A stretch of 64,000 nucleotides of DNA from an uncultured Acinetobacter sp. GTDB taxonomy: Bacteria; Pseudomonadota; Gammaproteobacteria; Pseudomonadales; Moraxellaceae. A model generated the notes under the pieces. The model saw only the letters and a list, made by a program, of their open reading frames with translations, searched no databases and was not told where the DNA came from. Location: positions 1 through 64,000 of the forward strand of contig CAJYTY010000032.1 of the NCBI GenBank assembly GCA_913777945.1, read 5' to 3'. Within the stretch, counting starts at the first letter, position 1. Each line of letters begins with the position of its first letter. The position numbers and the translations under genes were made by a program. This document shows, piece after piece, positions 1 to 11,337 of this stretch.

Positions 1-72
1 ACTCAGAAGTGAAACCTCTTAGCGCTGATGGTAGTGTGGCGTTTGCCATGTGAGAGTAAGTCATCGCCAGCT
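1..72 (+). rRNA. rrf: 5S ribosomal RNA, 3' part
   Basis: The first bases carry the conserved 3' half of bacterial 5S rRNA: the AACTCAGAAGTGAAAC-type segment, the GATGGTAGTGTGG segment, and the closing GCGAGAGTA-like strand, here TGTGAGAGTAAG. The 5' part lies before the window. A strong hairpin terminator follows directly, so this is the end of an rRNA operon reading into the window. The exact 3' end is approximate. Confidence 0.9.
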
Positions 73-83
73 TTTAAATACTA

Positions 84-120
84 AACACCCCCTCCGCTTA
101 AGCAGAGGGGGTGTTTTTTT
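84..120 (+). terminator. rRNA operon terminator
   Basis: A ten-pair stem (ACACCCCCTC with GAGGGGGTGT) is followed by a run of seven T. It sits about 12 bases after the 5S rRNA end and is the expected intrinsic terminator of the operon. Confidence 0.92.
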
Positions 121-254
121 ATTCGGGGAAGAAAAGAAATTGGGGATTGATTTAAGAACAAATTTTAGTCTGATGAAAATTATGTCATATGTAGAAATTA
201 GAGTTGTGTTATTCTCTTAGCAATATTTCGAATAATTAATAAAGATTGGTTAGC

Positions 255-593
255 ATGATTTTTTATACACTTTTATCTGCTATTGCTTCTATCTATTTGT
301 GTTTCTTAATATTGAATAGCATTAAAAAAAATACAGAGAAACAAAATCAAGAACCTAGAGTTGTTCGTGAATGGATATTGGATGATCCTGACGGTGAGCT
401 ATATGTAGCTTTTATTACATCAGATAAAAAGGTCTGGTCTACTTCTGGTCGTTATGCGCATTCGTCTGGTTCAACGAGTACGACTTGGTCTGGCTTTCTA
501 GCAGGGGATTTAAATGAGCTTGTGCGAAGAATGCTGGGAAAGAATGTGCTTGAAGAAATGCTTGAATGTCTTAAGCAGCAAAACATAAAATAA
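255..593 (+). CDS. small membrane-anchored protein of unknown function
   Basis: 112 residues; I do not recognise the family. Residues 1-22 form a hydrophobic segment (MIFYTLLSAIASIYLCFLIL) with lysines after it, so this is probably an N-in signal anchor with a small soluble domain outside or at the membrane. The middle is rich in Ser/Thr/Gly/Trp. I chose the ATG at 255 over an in-frame TTG at 246 because the hydrophobic segment begins there; no strong ribosome binding site is visible for either. It stands alone between the rRNA operon and rpoN, about 190 bases before the rpoN start. It is plausibly a genuine lineage-specific gene, but support is only an intact frame and protein-like composition. 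Confidence 0.55.
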   Translation: MIFYTLLSAIASIYLCFLILNSIKKNTEKQNQEPRVVREWILDDPDGELYVAFITSDKKVWSTSGRYAHSSGSTSTTWSGFLAGDLNELVRRMLGKNVLEEMLECLKQQNIK

Positions 594-784
594 TTCTACG
601 CTATTTGCATGTTTGTTAAATGAGAGGGATACAACCCCTTATTACAATAAATATTTGCACCTTTGCTATTTTTGAGCAGATTAATCAGTAGAAAAGAGCT
701 TTGCTTATAGGCGTAAACATTGCTTTATGTTATAAATATTTTTATGGGCATGTTTTTTGCTTATTTAAAAAGGGAAGTCTTAGT

Positions 785-2233
785 ATGAAATTATCTGTAG
801 GGTTGAAAGTTGCGAATAGTTTATCGTTAACCCCTCAATTACAGCAGGCAATTCGTTTACTACAACTTTCTAGTTTGGAATTGGAGCAAGAAATACAAAT
901 TCAATTAGATAGTAATCCGTTACTGGAAAAAATTGAAGAAAATAATACAACAGAAAGTTTATCTACTTCAGAGATCAGTGAGTCAGGAGATTTAACAACT
1001 GAACTTAATGCAGATCATTTACCAAATGACTTGCCTGTTGATACCGAATGGGATGATATTTATACACATCAATCAACTGCATTGGCGTCGCCAGAATATG
1101 AGGAACGAGAGGATAATCGTCAAGTTCAATTGAGTCTAAAAGAACATATCTTAGAGCAAGTAAATTTATTACATTTTTCTACAGTAGATAAATTAATTGC
1201 TTATTGCATCGTTGATTCTTTAGATGATAAAGGGTTTTTAGATGCTGAATTAGATGATATTTTGCTTGCAGTTACTCGGCTATTAAAGGAAATGGAGAGT
1301 GCTGATGAGGTTGAAGAAGATGAAATTATTGTTGTTTTAAAACATATTCAACGTTTAGATCCGATTGGAGTGGGTTCTCGAAATTTAGCAGAATGTTTAA
1401 AGATCCAATTAGAAGGCATAGATCAAAAAAAATCATACTTAGCTGAAGCAAAGTGTTTACTCAAGTATTATGAATTATTAATAGCAAATGATTTAAATAA
1501 ACTATTAAAACAAACAGGTTTGTCTAAAGAGCAGTTGAAAGGTGCTGTTGATTTATTAAAAACATTAAAACCATATCCGGGTTTAGAATTTAGCCAACAA
1601 GAATCTGAATATCAAGTTCCTGATGTTGTGGTTTCCAAGAAAGATCAGCATTGGCAAGTGCAGCTTAATCCTGATGTTATGCCTAAATTAAGGATTAATT
1701 CTTTTTATTCAAATATGATTCGTCGTGCTGATCAGAGTGATGATAATGTTTATTTACGTAATCAAATGCTTGAGGCGAAAAATTTTATTAAAAGCATAGA
1801 CGAACGGCATAAAACATTACTCAAAGTTTCAACTTGTATTGTTGAACATCAGCGAGCTTTTTTAGAGCAAGGTCCTGAGGCAATGAAACCTTTAGTTCTT
1901 CGTGATGTTGCGGAGGAAGTTGAATTGCATGAGTCTACTGTTTCACGTGTAACAACCAATAAATATATGCTTACACCACGTGGTTTATTTGAATTGAAAT
2001 ACTTTTTTTCAAGCCATGTTGGAACGACGACAGGTGGGGAAGCATCTTCGACTGCGATTCGTGCAATGATCAAAAAATTGGTTTCGAATGAAAATCCGCG
2101 TAAACCTTTGTCTGATAATGCAATTGCGGAAATGTTGAAAGATGAGGGGATTGAAGTAGCTCGACGTACAGTCGCAAAATATCGTGAATCGTTACATATT
2201 CCATCATCTTCAGAAAGAAAAGTCTTGATCTAA
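785..2233 (+). CDS. rpoN: RNA polymerase sigma-54 factor RpoN
   Basis: 482 residues, the usual length for sigma-54. Region I is the Gln/Leu-rich activator-interacting segment (SLTPQLQQAIRLLQLSSLEL, residues about 13-32). An acidic linker (about 50-110) follows, then the core-binding domain, and a C-terminal DNA-binding part with the near-invariant RpoN box ARRTVAKYRE near residue 460. Sigma-54 directs core polymerase to -24/-12 promoters and needs an AAA+ enhancer-binding protein to open DNA. The frame is open further upstream to 701, but the ATG at 785 has a good ribosome binding site (AAAGGGA) and gives the conserved MKLSVGLK start. hpf follows, as in many gammaproteobacteria; the lptB/lptA genes that often precede rpoN are absent here, replaced by the rRNA operon end. 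Confidence 0.97.
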   Translation: MKLSVGLKVANSLSLTPQLQQAIRLLQLSSLELEQEIQIQLDSNPLLEKIEENNTTESLSTSEISESGDLTTELNADHLPNDLPVDTEWDDIYTHQSTALASPEYEEREDNRQVQLSLKEHILEQVNLLHFSTVDKLIAYCIVDSLDDKGFLDAELDDILLAVTRLLKEMESADEVEEDEIIVVLKHIQRLDPIGVGSRNLAECLKIQLEGIDQKKSYLAEAKCLLKYYELLIANDLNKLLKQTGLSKEQLKGAVDLLKTLKPYPGLEFSQQESEYQVPDVVVSKKDQHWQVQLNPDVMPKLRINSFYSNMIRRADQSDDNVYLRNQMLEAKNFIKSIDERHKTLLKVSTCIVEHQRAFLEQGPEAMKPLVLRDVAEEVELHESTVSRVTTNKYMLTPRGLFELKYFFSSHVGTTTGGEASSTAIRAMIKKLVSNENPRKPLSDNAIAEMLKDEGIEVARRTVAKYRESLHIPSSSERKVLI

Positions 2234-2243
2234 ATTTCAAGGT

Positions 2244-2297
2244 GTGACTATTCTAGGCATTCATTATTACGGAATAATGAATCTTTTTAATAGTCAC
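2244..2297 (+). terminator. nested hairpin after rpoN, probable terminator or RNA structure
   Basis: Two nested inverted repeats. The inner stem is ATTCATTATT (2259-2268) with AATAATGAAT (2273-2282), followed by CTTTTT. The outer stem is GTGACTATT (2244-2252) with AATAGTCAC (2289-2297). The inner stem with its short T run could terminate rpoN. The outer stem encloses both, so it may form an alternative structure before hpf. Confidence 0.55.
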
Positions 2298-2400
2298 TAA
2301 AGGAATCTCTAAAATGATTTAATGAATGTTGAATCTTGATATGCATTAAATTTGCTTGGGCGATTCTTTGTATCCTTAGAAAAAGGTGAGGGATAGAATT

Positions 2401-2742
2401 ATGCAAATAACGATTCGTGGACACCATTTAACCATTACGCCTGCTATTGAAGAAAATATAAAAATGAAATTTAGTCAAATGACTAAGCATCTAGATCAAG
2501 TGAATAGTATGCAAATTAAATTGGCTAAAGATCATCAAATTGATAAACGTTCTCATAAAGGGAGCTCTAATCATATTGCTGAGGCGATTATTCGCTTACC
2601 GGGGATTGAACTGTTTGCGCAGGCGACAGCAGATGATATGTATACTTCGATTAACAAATTAACAGAAAAACTAAAAAGACAGCTTGCAAAACATAGAAAA
2701 ATACAGTGTTCTTATCAACATGAGCTGGCAATTTTAACTTAA
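2401..2742 (+). CDS. hpf: ribosome hibernation-promoting factor, short form
   Basis: 113 residues, matching the short HPF/YfiA family (single S30AE-type domain, no C-terminal dimerisation extension). The N-terminal beta strand MQITIRGHHLTITPAIEENI and the basic C-terminal helix with KLTEKLKRQLAKHR are typical. The protein binds the 30S subunit across the A and P sites and inactivates ribosomes in stationary phase or stress. The ATG at 2401 follows AAGGTGAGGG; a GTG at 2386 is in frame but lies inside that site. The position after rpoN is the conserved arrangement and suggests co-regulation. A terminator follows at once. Confidence 0.93.
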   Translation: MQITIRGHHLTITPAIEENIKMKFSQMTKHLDQVNSMQIKLAKDHQIDKRSHKGSSNHIAEAIIRLPGIELFAQATADDMYTSINKLTEKLKRQLAKHRKIQCSYQHELAILT

Positions 2743-2754
2743 GTTTTTTTTATC

Positions 2755-2787
2755 AAAAGAGGCTTTGCAAATAGCCTCTTTTTTTTA
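2755..2787 (+). terminator. intrinsic terminator after hpf
   Basis: Stem AAGAGGCT (2757-2764) with AGCCTCTT (2773-2780), then a run of T. It separates the rpoN-hpf unit from ibaG-murA-hisG. Confidence 0.88.
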
Positions 2788-2878
2788 TCGATAAAAAAAG
2801 AAACGGCTTACTGAATTATCTGAAAAAGTTATAGTAAAATGTATGGTTTGACGCCATGGTTGTATAAGAGGTCTAGTA

Positions 2879-3130
2879 ATGAATAGTGAGCAGCTCACGC
2901 AAATTTTAAAAGAAGCTTTCCCTGAAGCAGAAGTAGCAGTGAGTGGCCAAGCTGGGAAATTCGACCTTCGAATTGTTGATGATCAGTTTGATGGCAAACG
3001 TACGATTACTCGTCAACAAGCCGTATATGCACCATTAAACTCTTATATCGCAAGTGGTGAAGTGCACGCAGTTACGATTCGCGCAATGACAAAAGACGAA
3101 TGGCGCAAAGCAAGCCTTTTCGGAGCTTAA
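2879..3130 (+). CDS. ibaG: BolA/IbaG family protein
   Basis: 83 residues, a single BolA-like domain. The pattern MNSEQLTQILKEAFPEAEV, then the central strands, then the HAVTIRAMTKDEWR-like C-terminal helix fits IbaG (YrbA), which sits before murA in many gammaproteobacteria. BolA-type proteins work with monothiol glutaredoxins on [2Fe-2S] clusters; IbaG has been linked to acid stress and envelope homeostasis. The ribosome binding site AAGAGG lies 8 bases before the ATG. murA starts six bases after the stop, so the two are surely co-transcribed. Confidence 0.88.
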   Translation: MNSEQLTQILKEAFPEAEVAVSGQAGKFDLRIVDDQFDGKRTITRQQAVYAPLNSYIASGEVHAVTIRAMTKDEWRKASLFGA

Positions 3131-5082
<1,952 letters not shown>

Positions 5083-5098
5083 TTTTGCATGATGATTC

Positions 5099-5129
5099 AA
5101 AAAAACCGTTCTTTTGAACGGTTTTTTTA
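5099..5129 (+). terminator. intrinsic terminator after hisG
   Basis: Stem AAAAACCGTTC (5101-5111) with GAACGGTTTTT (5116-5126) and a T run. It ends the ibaG-murA-hisG unit. Confidence 0.9.
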
Positions 5130-5222
5130 TCGCTTAATCTTCTGATTAAAGGAAAGGAATGTCTTCCTTTAAGATTTGGCTATGTGTTAAAAGGCTTTAT
5201 CGTTTTGTGATTAGAGATAAGA

Positions 5223-5885
5223 ATGAAAACACCTTTACAGCGTAAACAAGAGTCTATTTTAAAATTACAAGCACAATCGATTCCTTACATCGAGTGGTTG
5301 CCGCATATTGAATCGGCTGATGAAGTTATAGCCCGTTCAGTTGAAAGTATTGCCAAACGAGCAATTGCGTGTTTGATCATTATCCAAGTGGCATGTGATT
5401 TAAACAATCAGCAATTTGATCAAGAAACTAAAGACTTTATCGTTGATTTGCTAAATAAATTTGAAGTATTTGATGAGCTAACCCTTAAAGAACGAAATAT
5501 TTTAAATCAAGAGGTTTCTCAACAAGATGTCGTGAATATGATTTGGAAATATGAGGCTTACTGGGTTTTACTTTGGGCACTCGGAATTGTGAAAGAACTC
5601 AATTATCCAAATGAAATAGCAGATTGTGATTTTGCAGTTCAGGTAGTTTCTGCTTGTCGCTCATTTGATGAATTTATGCAGCAAGTTGAGTTAAGAAATC
5701 TGGATGAAATTTTAGATCAGGCAGATTTGACCTATCGTTATGATTGGGCATGCGTAGATGCTCGTTTAAAACAACAAGATGCGCCTGAAAATTTAAATGC
5801 TTCAGTTGTTGTGGAACGTCATGGTGCTTTGAATTGGCTAATACAGCATGATGGAGATTGGGATAATCCAGACTTAAATACATAA
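5223..5885 (+). CDS. DUF4272 domain protein, unknown function
   Basis: 220 residues, cytoplasmic, with no signal peptide or membrane segment. The pattern of an early RKQESILKLQ helix, a mid LTLKERNIL-type segment, then WKYEAYWVLLWALGIVKEL (about 108-126), then a Pro/Cys-containing strand matches what I know of the DUF4272 family, whose biochemical role is not established. It lies between hisG and hisD, but a terminator precedes it and about 130 bases separate it from hisD, so a role in histidine synthesis is not implied. The family assignment comes from motif memory, not a search. Confidence 0.7.
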   Translation: MKTPLQRKQESILKLQAQSIPYIEWLPHIESADEVIARSVESIAKRAIACLIIIQVACDLNNQQFDQETKDFIVDLLNKFEVFDELTLKERNILNQEVSQQDVVNMIWKYEAYWVLLWALGIVKELNYPNEIADCDFAVQVVSACRSFDEFMQQVELRNLDEILDQADLTYRYDWACVDARLKQQDAPENLNASVVVERHGALNWLIQHDGDWDNPDLNT

Positions 5886-6016
5886 AATTTAAAATATTTA
5901 AACCTAAAAATGATTTTTCCTATTAAAGCAGGTGGAAATGCTGATGTTATCTTGCCCACAAGCGTGTTGAAAAAGAGTAAACTTAGCCTTCTCTTATTCG
6001 CCTTGTGGGTAAATTG

Positions 6017-7306
6017 ATGCGACGTTTATCGACTCAGGATCAAAATTTTAAACAGGCATTTGCTGAACTTTTAGCATTTGAAACTGTGAATGATCCTCAA
6101 TTAGTACAAACTGTAGACCAAATCATTGCTGATGTTCGTCAGTATGGTGATGATCATGTACTTAAATTAACACAACAATTCGATCGACATCCAGCGCATC
6201 AATTCTCGGATTTGGAACTGACCCAACCTCAACTCAAAACTGCATTTGAAGGCTTAAGCGCAGAAATTCGTGAAGCCTTAGAATTGGCTGCAAAACGTAT
6301 TCGTTCTTTCCATCAGGCACAAAAGCAGGAAGGTTGGACTTATGTTGATGATTTAGGTAATACATTAGGTCAGAAAGTCACACCACTTGATCGTGTTGGG
6401 ATTTATGTTCCTGGTGGATTAGCATCTTATCCATCATCTGTGCTTATGAATGCTTTGCCAGCACATGTAGCAGGGGTTCCCGAAATTATCATGGTGGTTC
6501 CAGCGCCAAATGGTGAATTGAATCCATTAGTGTTAGCAGCTGCATATTTAGCAGGGGTAAGCCGTGTATTTACTATTGGTGGTGCTCAAGCCGTCGCCGC
6601 GTTAGCTTATGGAACGCAAACCATTCCAGCTGTCGATAAAATTACAGGACCGGGGAACCGTTTTGTAGCAGCAGCCAAACGTGCAGTCTTTGGTCAGGTG
6701 GGTATTGATATGATCGCGGGACCTTCGGAAATTTTGGTGTATGCCGAAGGGGAAAATAATGCTGAATGGTTGGCTATGGATGTATTGTCTCAAGCTGAGC
6801 ATGATACGGTTGCACAAGCCATTTTTATTACGCCAGATGAAGCACTTTTAAATGCTGTCGAAATAGCCATTGAAAAGCATTTAAGTGAATTGCCAAAAGC
6901 AGAAATTGCTCGAACTTCGATTCAAAATCGTGGTGCGTTGGTACTGGTAAAGGATCGTTCGGAAGCGATTAAACTGATTAATCAGGTTGCTCCAGAGCAT
7001 TTAGAATTATGTCTTGATGATGCTGAATTAATGAGCCAAGAGATTCGTCATGCAGGTGCGATCTTTATGGGGCGTTATACGCCTGAAGCGATCGGTGATT
7101 ATTGTGCAGGTCCAAATCATGTCTTACCAACTTCGGGTACAGCGCGTTTTTCTTCACCGCTCGGCGTTTATGATTTCCAAAAGCGTTCAAGTTTAATTAT
7201 GTGCTCGCAAGAGGGCGTTAAAACTTTGGCTAAAACAGCAGATGTGTTGGCCGTTGAAGAAAATCTTGATGCCCATGCACGCTCGGCACGCTATCGTTAC
7301 CAATAA
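6017..7306 (+). CDS. hisD: histidinol dehydrogenase
   Basis: 429 residues, normal for HisD. It oxidises L-histidinol to L-histidine in two NAD-dependent steps with a catalytic zinc. Motifs seen: [53 protein letters not shown], and the C-terminal [22 protein letters not shown], followed by HARSARYR. The frame opens at a GTG at 6005, but the ATG at 6017 gives the conserved MRRLSTQD start. hisC follows after 64 bases that hold a small hairpin with a T run. Confidence 0.97.
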   Translation: MRRLSTQDQNFKQAFAELLAFETVNDPQLVQTVDQIIADVRQYGDDHVLKLTQQFDRHPAHQFSDLELTQPQLKTAFEGLSAEIREALELAAKRIRSFHQAQKQEGWTYVDDLGNTLGQKVTPLDRVGIYVPGGLASYPSSVLMNALPAHVAGVPEIIMVVPAPNGELNPLVLAAAYLAGVSRVFTIGGAQAVAALAYGTQTIPAVDKITGPGNRFVAAAKRAVFGQVGIDMIAGPSEILVYAEGENNAEWLAMDVLSQAEHDTVAQAIFITPDEALLNAVEIAIEKHLSELPKAEIARTSIQNRGALVLVKDRSEAIKLINQVAPEHLELCLDDAELMSQEIRHAGAIFMGRYTPEAIGDYCAGPNHVLPTSGTARFSSPLGVYDFQKRSSLIMCSQEGVKTLAKTADVLAVEENLDAHARSARYRYQ

Positions 7307-7325
7307 CCGATTCGAAGAATAGATA

Positions 7326-7349
7326 GGGGCTGATAGAAGCCCCTTTTTT
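7326..7349 (+). terminator. small hairpin between hisD and hisC
   Basis: A stem of GGGGCT with AGCCCC (7326-7331 / 7338-7343) is followed by six T. It looks like a weak intrinsic terminator that would reduce, not stop, read-through from hisD to hisC. Confidence 0.65.
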
Positions 7350-7370
7350 GAGATATATGAGAGTAGAACA

Positions 7371-8456
7371 ATGACGTTTACAACTGAACAAATGCGTTTT
7401 TGGAGTCCAGAAGTTCGTGAACTTGAGCCCTATGTACCAGGTGAGCAGCCTAAGATTCAGAACTTACTCAAACTTAATACCAATGAAAACCCATATCCAC
7501 CATCACCTAAAGTTGTGGAAGCAGTTCAAGCAGTTTTAACTCACCAAGCTGATGCTTTGCGCTTATATCCAGATCCAGATGCGACGGTTTTAAAGCAAGC
7601 AATTGCCAAACAGCAGCATGTTGATGTTGCTCAAGTCTTTGTCGGTAATGGTTCCGATGAAGTTTTAGCGCATATTTTTAAGGCTTTTTTTATTCAGAAA
7701 GAGCCAATTCTCTACCCAGATATTACCTATAGTTTTTATCCTGTTTATAGCCAGTTTTTTGCAACGCAAACCAAGCAGATTCCTTTGAATGACAAGTTCG
7801 AAATAGATGTTTGTGATTATGCACAGGAAAATGGCGGTATCATCATTACCAATCCGAATGCGCCAACCAGTATCGCGCTTGGTTTAGATGAGATTGAACA
7901 GGTGCTTAAGGCGAATCCAGATCGTGTGGTTGTGATTGATGAGGCTTATGTCGATTTTGGCGCTGAGTCAGCAGTGCAATTGGTCAATAGTTACGAAAAT
8001 TTAGTCGTTTGCCAAACAACATCTAAATCACGTTCATTAGCTGGTTTACGTGTTGGATTTGCTATTGCTCAATCTCATTTGATTGCAGCACTTGAAGCTG
8101 TAAAGAATAGCTTTAATTCATACCCAATTGATCGTTTTGCGATTGCCGCGGCGGTAGCCTCATTTGAAGATCAAGCTTATTTTGAAGCGCAGTGTGCCAA
8201 AGTGATTGAGAGTCGAGAAAAATTAGTAAGTGATCTCAAGGCTTTAGGTTTTGATGTGTTGCCATCGAAAGCCAATTTTATTTTTGCCACACATTCAGAA
8301 TATGATGCTGCTCAACTGGCTCAACAATTGCGTGAGCAGGGGATTATTGTGCGTTATTTCAATAAGCCACGGATTAATCAATTTTTACGCATCACGATTG
8401 GTACAGATGAACAAAATCAACGCCTAGTGAATACGCTTAAAACGCAAATTTTATAA
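7371..8456 (+). CDS. hisC: histidinol-phosphate aminotransferase
   Basis: 361 residues, fold-type I PLP aminotransferase. It converts imidazole-acetol phosphate and glutamate to histidinol phosphate. Seen: the [12 protein letters not shown] substrate region, [23 protein letters not shown] with the PLP-ring Asp, and the Schiff-base lysine Lys219 in [17 protein letters not shown]-terminal RITIGT motif carries the substrate-binding Arg. The gene converges with pabB, whose end is only about ten bases away. Confidence 0.96.
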   Translation: MTFTTEQMRFWSPEVRELEPYVPGEQPKIQNLLKLNTNENPYPPSPKVVEAVQAVLTHQADALRLYPDPDATVLKQAIAKQQHVDVAQVFVGNGSDEVLAHIFKAFFIQKEPILYPDITYSFYPVYSQFFATQTKQIPLNDKFEIDVCDYAQENGGIIITNPNAPTSIALGLDEIEQVLKANPDRVVVIDEAYVDFGAESAVQLVNSYENLVVCQTTSKSRSLAGLRVGFAIAQSHLIAALEAVKNSFNSYPIDRFAIAAAVASFEDQAYFEAQCAKVIESREKLVSDLKALGFDVLPSKANFIFATHSEYDAAQLAQQLREQGIIVRYFNKPRINQFLRITIGTDEQNQRLVNTLKTQIL

Positions 8457-8467
8457 TTCTATAAAAT

Positions 8468-9817
8468 TTAGTTTTCAGGTTTTTGCCATGTATTGAGTAA
8501 ATCAAGCATGGCAGAAATTTTATCAAAGCATTCTTGGTACTCGGCTTCGGCATCAGAAGCAACCGTAATGCCGCCACCTGCCCACATCGATAATTGATCC
8601 TGATATTTTTGAATACTACGGATTAAGATATTCCAGCAACCTGTTCCATCAAAATTAAAATAACCCAAACTTCCACAATATGCGCCACGTGGAGCACCTT
8701 CTAATTCATCAATAATTTGCATAGCGCGAATTTTGGGTGCCCCTGTAATTGAACCACCCGGAAGGGCGGACAATAACATCTGCATGGGGTTTACTTCTTT
8801 TTTTAAGGTTGCAGTGATTTCACTGACCATATGATGAACTTGATTGAAGCTTTCAATTTCGAAAAGTTTTGTAGTTTCTACAGATCCTGTTTCTGCATAA
8901 ACACTTAAATCATTACGAAGTAAATCAACAATCATCACATTTTCAGCCTGATCTTTTTCAGAGCGGCTTAGCTGATCTTTAGATTGTTGGTCTTGCTCAG
9001 CATCATCAAAACGAGGCATTGTACCTTTAATTGGCCGCGTTTTGATGTTTCGATTTGTTTGAAATTCGATAAACAATTCTGGAGAACAGCTGAGTAGCTC
9101 AAAATCATCTATCTTGAGATAGGCAGCGTAAGGTGCATGGGTGAGCGCCCATAAATCCTGTGCTCGATCTAATAATGAACCTTGTGTTTTTGCAATAAAC
9201 TCTTGAGTTAAATTAATTTGGTAGCAGTCACCAGCTTTGATATATTCCTGCACTTGATTAAATGCATGTAGGTATTGTTGCTTAGACCAGCGCGGATAGC
9301 ATTTTTCTAATAATGAGAAAGGTGTTTTTTGAATATTGATTGATTGATTGAGTAGATTTATGACATTTTGATAGATACTTTCAGCTTCATTTTCATCACT
9401 ATAAAAATACCAAGCATCATCCTGAAACTTTAAAAAAGTCGAATATAGACCTAAGAAAAAACTGGGTTGATTTCGTGAAACCATGTTTATAAATTGATTT
9501 GCACTATAGTCATAACTAAAAAAGCCAATATATCCACCACTAAAAGTAGTTCTCATTGAACTTCCTGAATTGGCTTGAAAATTTAAAAAATCGCTAATAG
9601 GTAAGGTTGCTTGTGCATTCTTATATTTATTAAATTGAGTTTTATAAAATTTTTTTAGTTCTGACTGTTCTAATACTAAGAATTCTTGAGGCAAAAAACC
9701 AATTGTTGGAGTGTGATTATCGTATAAATAAACTAAACCAGTTAGTTCATTCAGTTGTATAAGAAGGTCAAATGCAGAGGTGAGTTGCGTGTCAAGTTTT
9801 TGCTGAAAATGAGACAT
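8468..9817 (-). CDS. pabB: aminodeoxychorismate synthase component I
   Basis: 449 residues, chorismate-binding family. It makes 4-amino-4-deoxychorismate for folate, normally with the glutaminase PabA (not in this window). The motif PIKGTMPR contains the lysine that marks PabB rather than TrpE; ENVMIVDLLRNDLS and LPGGSITGAPKIRAMQII are the other active-site stretches. The TrpE-like first half is more divergent and AT-rich (residues 1-170). It is transcribed toward hisC with a ten-base gap, so the two 3' ends share almost no spacer. Confidence 0.92.
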   Translation of the reverse strand: MSHFQQKLDTQLTSAFDLLIQLNELTGLVYLYDNHTPTIGFLPQEFLVLEQSELKKFYKTQFNKYKNAQATLPISDFLNFQANSGSSMRTTFSGGYIGFFSYDYSANQFINMVSRNQPSFFLGLYSTFLKFQDDAWYFYSDENEAESIYQNVINLLNQSINIQKTPFSLLEKCYPRWSKQQYLHAFNQVQEYIKAGDCYQINLTQEFIAKTQGSLLDRAQDLWALTHAPYAAYLKIDDFELLSCSPELFIEFQTNRNIKTRPIKGTMPRFDDAEQDQQSKDQLSRSEKDQAENVMIVDLLRNDLSVYAETGSVETTKLFEIESFNQVHHMVSEITATLKKEVNPMQMLLSALPGGSITGAPKIRAMQIIDELEGAPRGAYCGSLGYFNFDGTGCWNILIRSIQKYQDQLSMWAGGGITVASDAEAEYQECFDKISAMLDLLNTWQKPEN

Positions 9818-10346
9818 AAAACAAAAATATATTCATATACATTTAGAAAATATAATTGTACTACAATCATCTAAACTCTACTGATATTTATCCTATAGAT
9901 ACCTATAGATAAAAGCTTGAAAAATATTTGTGAAATGTATTGTGATTCTACCTACTGAAATTGCAAAATAAGTTGCAATTTTCATGAATTGATTTAAGAA
10001 AGCGCAATTGTTTACATTTTGCATTGATTTGGGCGGATGATAAAAGGTCGAAATAGGATATTTGACTATGATTTTCTAAAAATGCTGATTAAAAAAATAT
10101 AGTACTTTCCATATGTTAGAGTATATAAGTTAAAGTGATGCACGGAAAAAGTATCATGCCGTTTGTCGGGTTATTTATAAAAATCGATTAACAGTAGTTG
10201 AACATAAAATAACAAACCTGTAATTTAGTACTTGCTAAACGAACTACTCAAGGATTGGAAGTTCAAGTTGTCATTAAGAAAAAAACGACCGTGGACAGTT
10301 TAGAGTAGTGAAAGTCAAAAAATAAATGCTCTTGGGAGAGTGCTCA
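9818..10346. promoter_or_regulatory. long upstream region of filA and pabB
   Basis: 529 bases without a gene between divergent pabB and filA. It holds an inverted repeat ATTGTA-C-TACAAT (9855-9867) close to pabB, a tandem ten-base repeat CCTATAGATA (9892-9911), and an inverted repeat AAATTGCAA (9958-9966) with TTGCAATTT (9973-9981), spaced by six bases. These are candidate regulator sites. The last 150 bases contain no obvious hairpin and would be a long untranslated leader if the promoter is near 10080-10200. No protein frame stands out. Confidence 0.5.
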
Positions 10347-11330
10347 ATGAAAATGTTTACTAAACTAGCTTTAGTTTCTTCAATGGCGATTAGCGCGAAT
10401 GCAATGGCTATGCAGTCAATGGATGATGCTGCACTAAGCGCTGCAACAGGTCAAGACGGTATCAATATTGGTATCGGTATTTCTAAAATTGAAATTGAAA
10501 AAGTTTTAATTCACGATAACGATGGTTTAAATGGTACAGCTGCTAATGCTGGTGCTATCGTAATTAAATCAAATGGTACTGGTGCAACTGCTGCTAACGG
10601 TATCGTAATTACTGCTCCAATGGATGCTACAGGTACTGCTGTAGATAATACTCGTGCTTTAGCATCACACAACCTTGCTGATCTTACAATTGATACAGAC
10701 AAAGGTACTGGTACAAATGGTGCGTTCCTTAATGTAGCAGCTGCTGTATCTGGTTTAGATATTTATATCGGTGAAATTGGTGTGTCTGGCTCTAATGCAG
10801 CAAGCACTACAGCTGTTCGTCGTGGTAATGATGCAGCTAACTACAACACAATTTTATCTGGTTTAACAATCAAGACTGGTCTTACAAGCGCTAATATTCA
10901 GTTAGGTGCTGCTCCACAAGGTGCAATGATTGTATTGAATACAACTATGCAAGGTGGTTTAGAGATTAAAAACCTAGGTATTGTTGATAGTTCTACTAAA
11001 ACTGGTACTGCAGATGGTACAACTGGTAACCGTGCTGCAGGTCAAATTTTCCTTGATAGCATCAAAGTTTCAGATGCTAGCCAAGCTAATTTAACTGTTA
11101 ATGCTGCAGTAAGCGTAGTTGGTAAAGAAGGTTCTAACAACGGTTACTTACGTATTATCACTGGTTCTGGTGCTACTACACCTAAAACTGATATGTACAT
11201 CAAAGGTGTTCATTTAGGTAGCCAAGCAGCGGCTTCAATTGGTGATGTAGAAGTTCAAGGTTTACAAACTTACTACTTCAACGGTACTGCAAATGTTCAA
11301 GGTTCTATGATCACTATTTCTGGTCACTAA
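10347..11330 (+). CDS. filA: FilA, exported subunit-like protein
   Basis: 327 residues. Residues 1-21 are a signal peptide (MKMFTKLALVSSMAISANAMA). The mature protein opens with MQSMDDAALSAATGQDGINI, a conserved LS..TGQDG motif found near the start of related exported proteins, and then a Gly/Ala/Thr/Asn-rich, Cys-free beta-type sequence with no large charged clusters. Codons are strongly biased to GGT, GCT, GTA and AAC, more than in the downstream genes, which suggests high expression. The name FilA and the label of pilus assembly protein come from Acinetobacter annotation; direct function is not established to my knowledge. It is the first gene of filABCDEF, separated from filB by 275 bases with a hairpin. 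GGGAG lies before the ATG at 10347; an earlier in-frame start at 10326 lies before that site. It could be a fibre or amyloid-like subunit. Confidence 0.82.
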   Translation: MKMFTKLALVSSMAISANAMAMQSMDDAALSAATGQDGINIGIGISKIEIEKVLIHDNDGLNGTAANAGAIVIKSNGTGATAANGIVITAPMDATGTAVDNTRALASHNLADLTIDTDKGTGTNGAFLNVAAAVSGLDIYIGEIGVSGSNAASTTAVRRGNDAANYNTILSGLTIKTGLTSANIQLGAAPQGAMIVLNTTMQGGLEIKNLGIVDSSTKTGTADGTTGNRAAGQIFLDSIKVSDASQANLTVNAAVSVVGKEGSNNGYLRIITGSGATTPKTDMYIKGVHLGSQAAASIGDVEVQGLQTYYFNGTANVQGSMITISGH

Positions 11331-11337
11331 TCTTATA

